A stretch of DNA of 6,557 nucleotides from Chitinophagales bacterium (GTDB lineage: Bacteria; Bacteroidota; Bacteroidia; Chitinophagales; UBA10324), in NCBI GenBank assembly GCA_013695775.1, contig JACCZV010000193.1:1-6557 (forward strand), written 5' to 3'. Positions 4,723 through 6,557 of the stretch are shown here, piece after piece; position 1 is the first letter of the stretch; every line of letters begins with the position of its first letter. The notes below the pieces were generated by a model. It was not told the DNA's origin and did no database searches. It saw only the letters and a list, made by a program, of their open reading frames with translations. Both the position numbers and the translations under genes were made by a program.

Positions 4723-6359
4723 TTCGCAATATCATAGCCTGCATCGGCATGGCGGATGACGCCCATCGCAGGATCGTTGTTCAGCACTCGTTTTAATCTC
4801 CTTGCAGCATCATCTGTTCCGTCAGCAACTATCACCATACCGGCGTGGATAGAATAACCCATCCCAACGCCACCGCCGTGGTGCACCGATACCCAGCTTG
4901 CCCCACCTGCTGTATTTATAAGGGCATTTAAAATGGGCCAGTCAGCTACAGCATCACTGCCATCAAGCATGGATTCTGTTTCTCTGTTCGGGGAAGCCAC
5001 ACTCCCGGTATCAAGATGATCTCTTCCTATGACAATCGGCGCATTTACTTTCCCTGACCTCACCAGCTCATTGAAGGCAAGCCCTGCTTTTTCCCGCTCA
5101 CCCATTCCGAGCCAGCAGATTCTGGCTGGCAATCCCTGAAAAGCAATCTTTTCTTTCGCCATCTTCAGCCATCGGTGCAACCCTTTGTTTTCAGGGAATA
5201 ACTCAATCAATACATTGTCCGTAACAGCAATATCCTCAGGATCGCCACTCAATGCAACCCAACGAAAAGGGCCTTTTCCTTCACAGAATAAAGGTCGAAT
5301 GTAAGCGGGAACAAAACCTGGAAAATCAAAGGCGTTCATTACGTTGCGCTTATCATGGGCCTGACCACGCAGATTGTTTCCATAATCAAAAGTTATGGCG
5401 CCACGTTTTTGCAATTCAAGCATTTGTCGCACGTGCCTGGCCATGGTATCGAGTGAACGCTTTATATAATCATTGGGATTTGTTTCGCGCAGCACCTTTG
5501 CCGCTTCAACAGAAAGCGCCTCAGGAAAATATCCGATCAGCTCATCATGCGCCGATGTCTGATCAGTAAGGGTCTCAGGTGTTATGTTGCGATCAAGCAA
5601 TCGCTGCAGAAGATCCACAACATTACAACAGACTGCGATGGAGATTGCCTCTTTATTTTCTTTCGCTTCAAGTGCCCAGTCAATTGCTTCATCAATATCA
5701 GTTGAATATCTATCGAGATATTGGGTTTCAACGCGTTTTTTTATCCGCCATTCCTCCATCTCTGCGGCTAAGCATACGCCCTCATTCATCGCAATAGCCA
5801 AAGGCTGTGCTCCGCCCATACCACCGAGTCCAGCAGTCACATTTAAGGTTCCTTTCAGACTACCATCAAAATTTAAGTCTGCAAGAGAAAGGTAGGTTTC
5901 ATATGTACCCTGAACTATGCCTTGTGAGCCGATATATATCCAGCTTCCGGCAGTCATTTGTCCATACATCATCAACCCTTTCTTATCCAGTTCACGAAAT
6001 ACTTCCCATGTAGCCCATTTAGGTACCAGCATTGAATTAGAGAGGATCACCCGTGGGGCATCTTTGTGTGTTGGAAGAATGCCAACCGGCTTTCCTGATT
6101 GAACGATCAGGGTCTCATCTTCATTCAAATCTTTCAGCGCTTTAACAATGAGCTCAAAGGCGTCCCAGTTACGCGCTGCCTTTCCGAGTCCGCCATACAC
6201 AATCAATTCTTCAGGCCGCTCAGCAACTTCGGGATCTAGGTTGTTGTGCAGCATGCGATAGGCTGCCTCCTGAACCCATCCCTTGCAGGCAAGCTGTGTT
6301 CCATGCGCGGCTTTAAGACTTTTTCTATAGGAAGGATTGGAAGTTTCCAGAGTGGACAT
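4674..6359 (-). CDS. hutU: Urocanate hydratase (urocanase)
   Basis: This 561-residue protein has the usual length of bacterial HutU. It adds water to urocanate to give 4-imidazolone-5-propionate, the second step of histidine degradation, using tightly bound NAD+ as an electrophile in the cytosol. Visible family blocks include YGGLGKAARNW (55-65), QSGKPVGILPTHKDAPRV (87-104), GQMTAGSWIYIGSQGIVQGT (133-152), the NAD-binding GLGGMGGAQP (177-186), DYGNN (325-329) and FCEGKGPFRWVALSGDPED (358-376). LPARICWLG (410-418) carries Cys415, equivalent to the conserved active-site cysteine of the Pseudomonas enzyme. IGRDHLDTGSVASPNRETE (444-462) and SVHHGGGVGMGYS (491-503) complete the pattern. The ATG at 6359 starts just before the normal N-terminus and has no Shine-Dalgarno sequence. 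No hutH, hutI, hutG or hut regulator is visible, although the window cuts off what lies upstream. The gene appears intact. Confidence 0.98.
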   Translation of the reverse strand: MSTLETSNPSYRKSLKAAHGTQLACKGWVQEAAYRMLHNNLDPEVAERPEELIVYGGLGKAARNWDAFELIVKALKDLNEDETLIVQSGKPVGILPTHKDAPRVILSNSMLVPKWATWEVFRELDKKGLMMYGQMTAGSWIYIGSQGIVQGTYETYLSLADLNFDGSLKGTLNVTAGLGGMGGAQPLAIAMNEGVCLAAEMEEWRIKKRVETQYLDRYSTDIDEAIDWALEAKENKEAISIAVCCNVVDLLQRLLDRNITPETLTDQTSAHDELIGYFPEALSVEAAKVLRETNPNDYIKRSLDTMARHVRQMLELQKRGAITFDYGNNLRGQAHDKRNVMNAFDFPGFVPAYIRPLFCEGKGPFRWVALSGDPEDIAVTDNVLIELFPENKGLHRWLKMAKEKIAFQGLPARICWLGMGEREKAGLAFNELVRSGKVNAPIVIGRDHLDTGSVASPNRETESMLDGSDAVADWPILNALINTAGGASWVSVHHGGGVGMGYSIHAGMVIVADGTDDAARRLKRVLNNDPAMGVIRHADAGYDIAKDTARSFRLDLEERLK

Positions 6360-6443
6360 ATATTTTAGAATCTAATAGAAGTCGAATTTTGAGAGAATTT
6401 ATTCTGCAATTTCTTAACAGGAAGATTTCTATAAAAGGGATTA

Positions 6444-6557
6444 CTAAAACATTAGCTCTTTAAATTCTCCCATCTCAGGCATAGAGATGAATTGAAATCC
6501 ATTGCTTTCCAAACCCTTCTTCAAAGCAAGTTGTGCCTCGAACACACCGTGTACAAG
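6444..6557 (-). CDS. C-terminal fragment of an unrecognised protein upstream of hutU
   Basis: The minus strand is open from the window edge to a TAG at 6444-6446 and encodes 37 residues: GVFEAQLALKKGLESNGF, then QFISMPEMGEFKELMF at the end. Composition and codon use look coding, with alternating helix-like and strand-like segments, and the frame runs off the window. I cannot assign a family, and the segment does not match the C-termini of HutH or HutI as I know them. It ends 84 bases before the hutU start on the same strand, so co-transcription is possible but unproven. The gap between them shows no clear promoter box. Confidence 0.55.
   Translation of the reverse strand, partial: LVHGVFEAQLALKKGLESNGFQFISMPEMGEFKELMF

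Noticed and set aside
5252..6102. Several plus-strand open frames of 61-105 codons opposite hutU
   Set aside because: They overlap each other and lie antisense to a fully conserved urocanase; these are composition-driven shadows.
6360..6443. Promoter for hutU in the gap before its start
   Set aside because: No TAnnTTTG box and no paired TTG at suitable spacing was found on the minus strand; the AT-richness alone is not evidence.
1..6557. CRISPR arrays, tRNA or rRNA genes, insertion sequences
   Set aside because: No spaced identical repeats, cloverleaf, rRNA segments or transposase/integrase coding was seen on either strand.

Overview
The window looks like chromosomal DNA from a member of the Bacteroidota. 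Three things point there. First, pheT, a small coiled-coil gene, zapA and rny lie in one direction, a gene order I associate with that phylum. Second, none of the starts (260, 653, 1151, and on the minus strand 4518 and 6359) has a recognisable Shine-Dalgarno sequence; the upstream bases are AT-rich instead. Third, two intergenic boxes match the Bacteroidota -7 consensus TAnnTTTG. A genus cannot be named from this sequence.

Layout. Bases 1-2725 read rightward: the 3' end of pheT (Phe-tRNA synthetase beta chain), a 98-residue coiled-coil protein one base later, a terminator-like hairpin, zapA (FtsZ-ring protein, GTG start), a 200-base gap, then complete rny (membrane-anchored endoribonuclease RNase Y). 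Bases 2726-3069 form a convergent, gene-free region full of dyad symmetries. Bases 3070-6557 read leftward: the end of an unrecognised gene (6444-6557), complete hutU (urocanate hydratase, histidine degradation), and a polytopic membrane protein of unknown function (3070-4518).

How the genes relate. The rightward block is a housekeeping cluster (translation, cell division, RNA turnover). The leftward block contains one clear catabolic enzyme, but no other hut gene is visible, so the pathway is not complete here. The membrane protein is visibly more AT-rich than hutU and has no obvious link to histidine use.

Most notable observation. About 55 bases spanning the last codons, stop and 3' flank of hutU (4668-4722) recur, imperfectly and in the same orientation, at 2937-2990. 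The two copies bracket the membrane-protein gene as direct repeats. This suggests that the membrane gene sits in a segment inserted at, or duplicated from, the hutU 3' end. I see no integrase, transposase, CRISPR array, tRNA or rRNA, and no clear evidence of a wholly new system. The rest is mostly ordinary core genome with a few intergenic puzzles.
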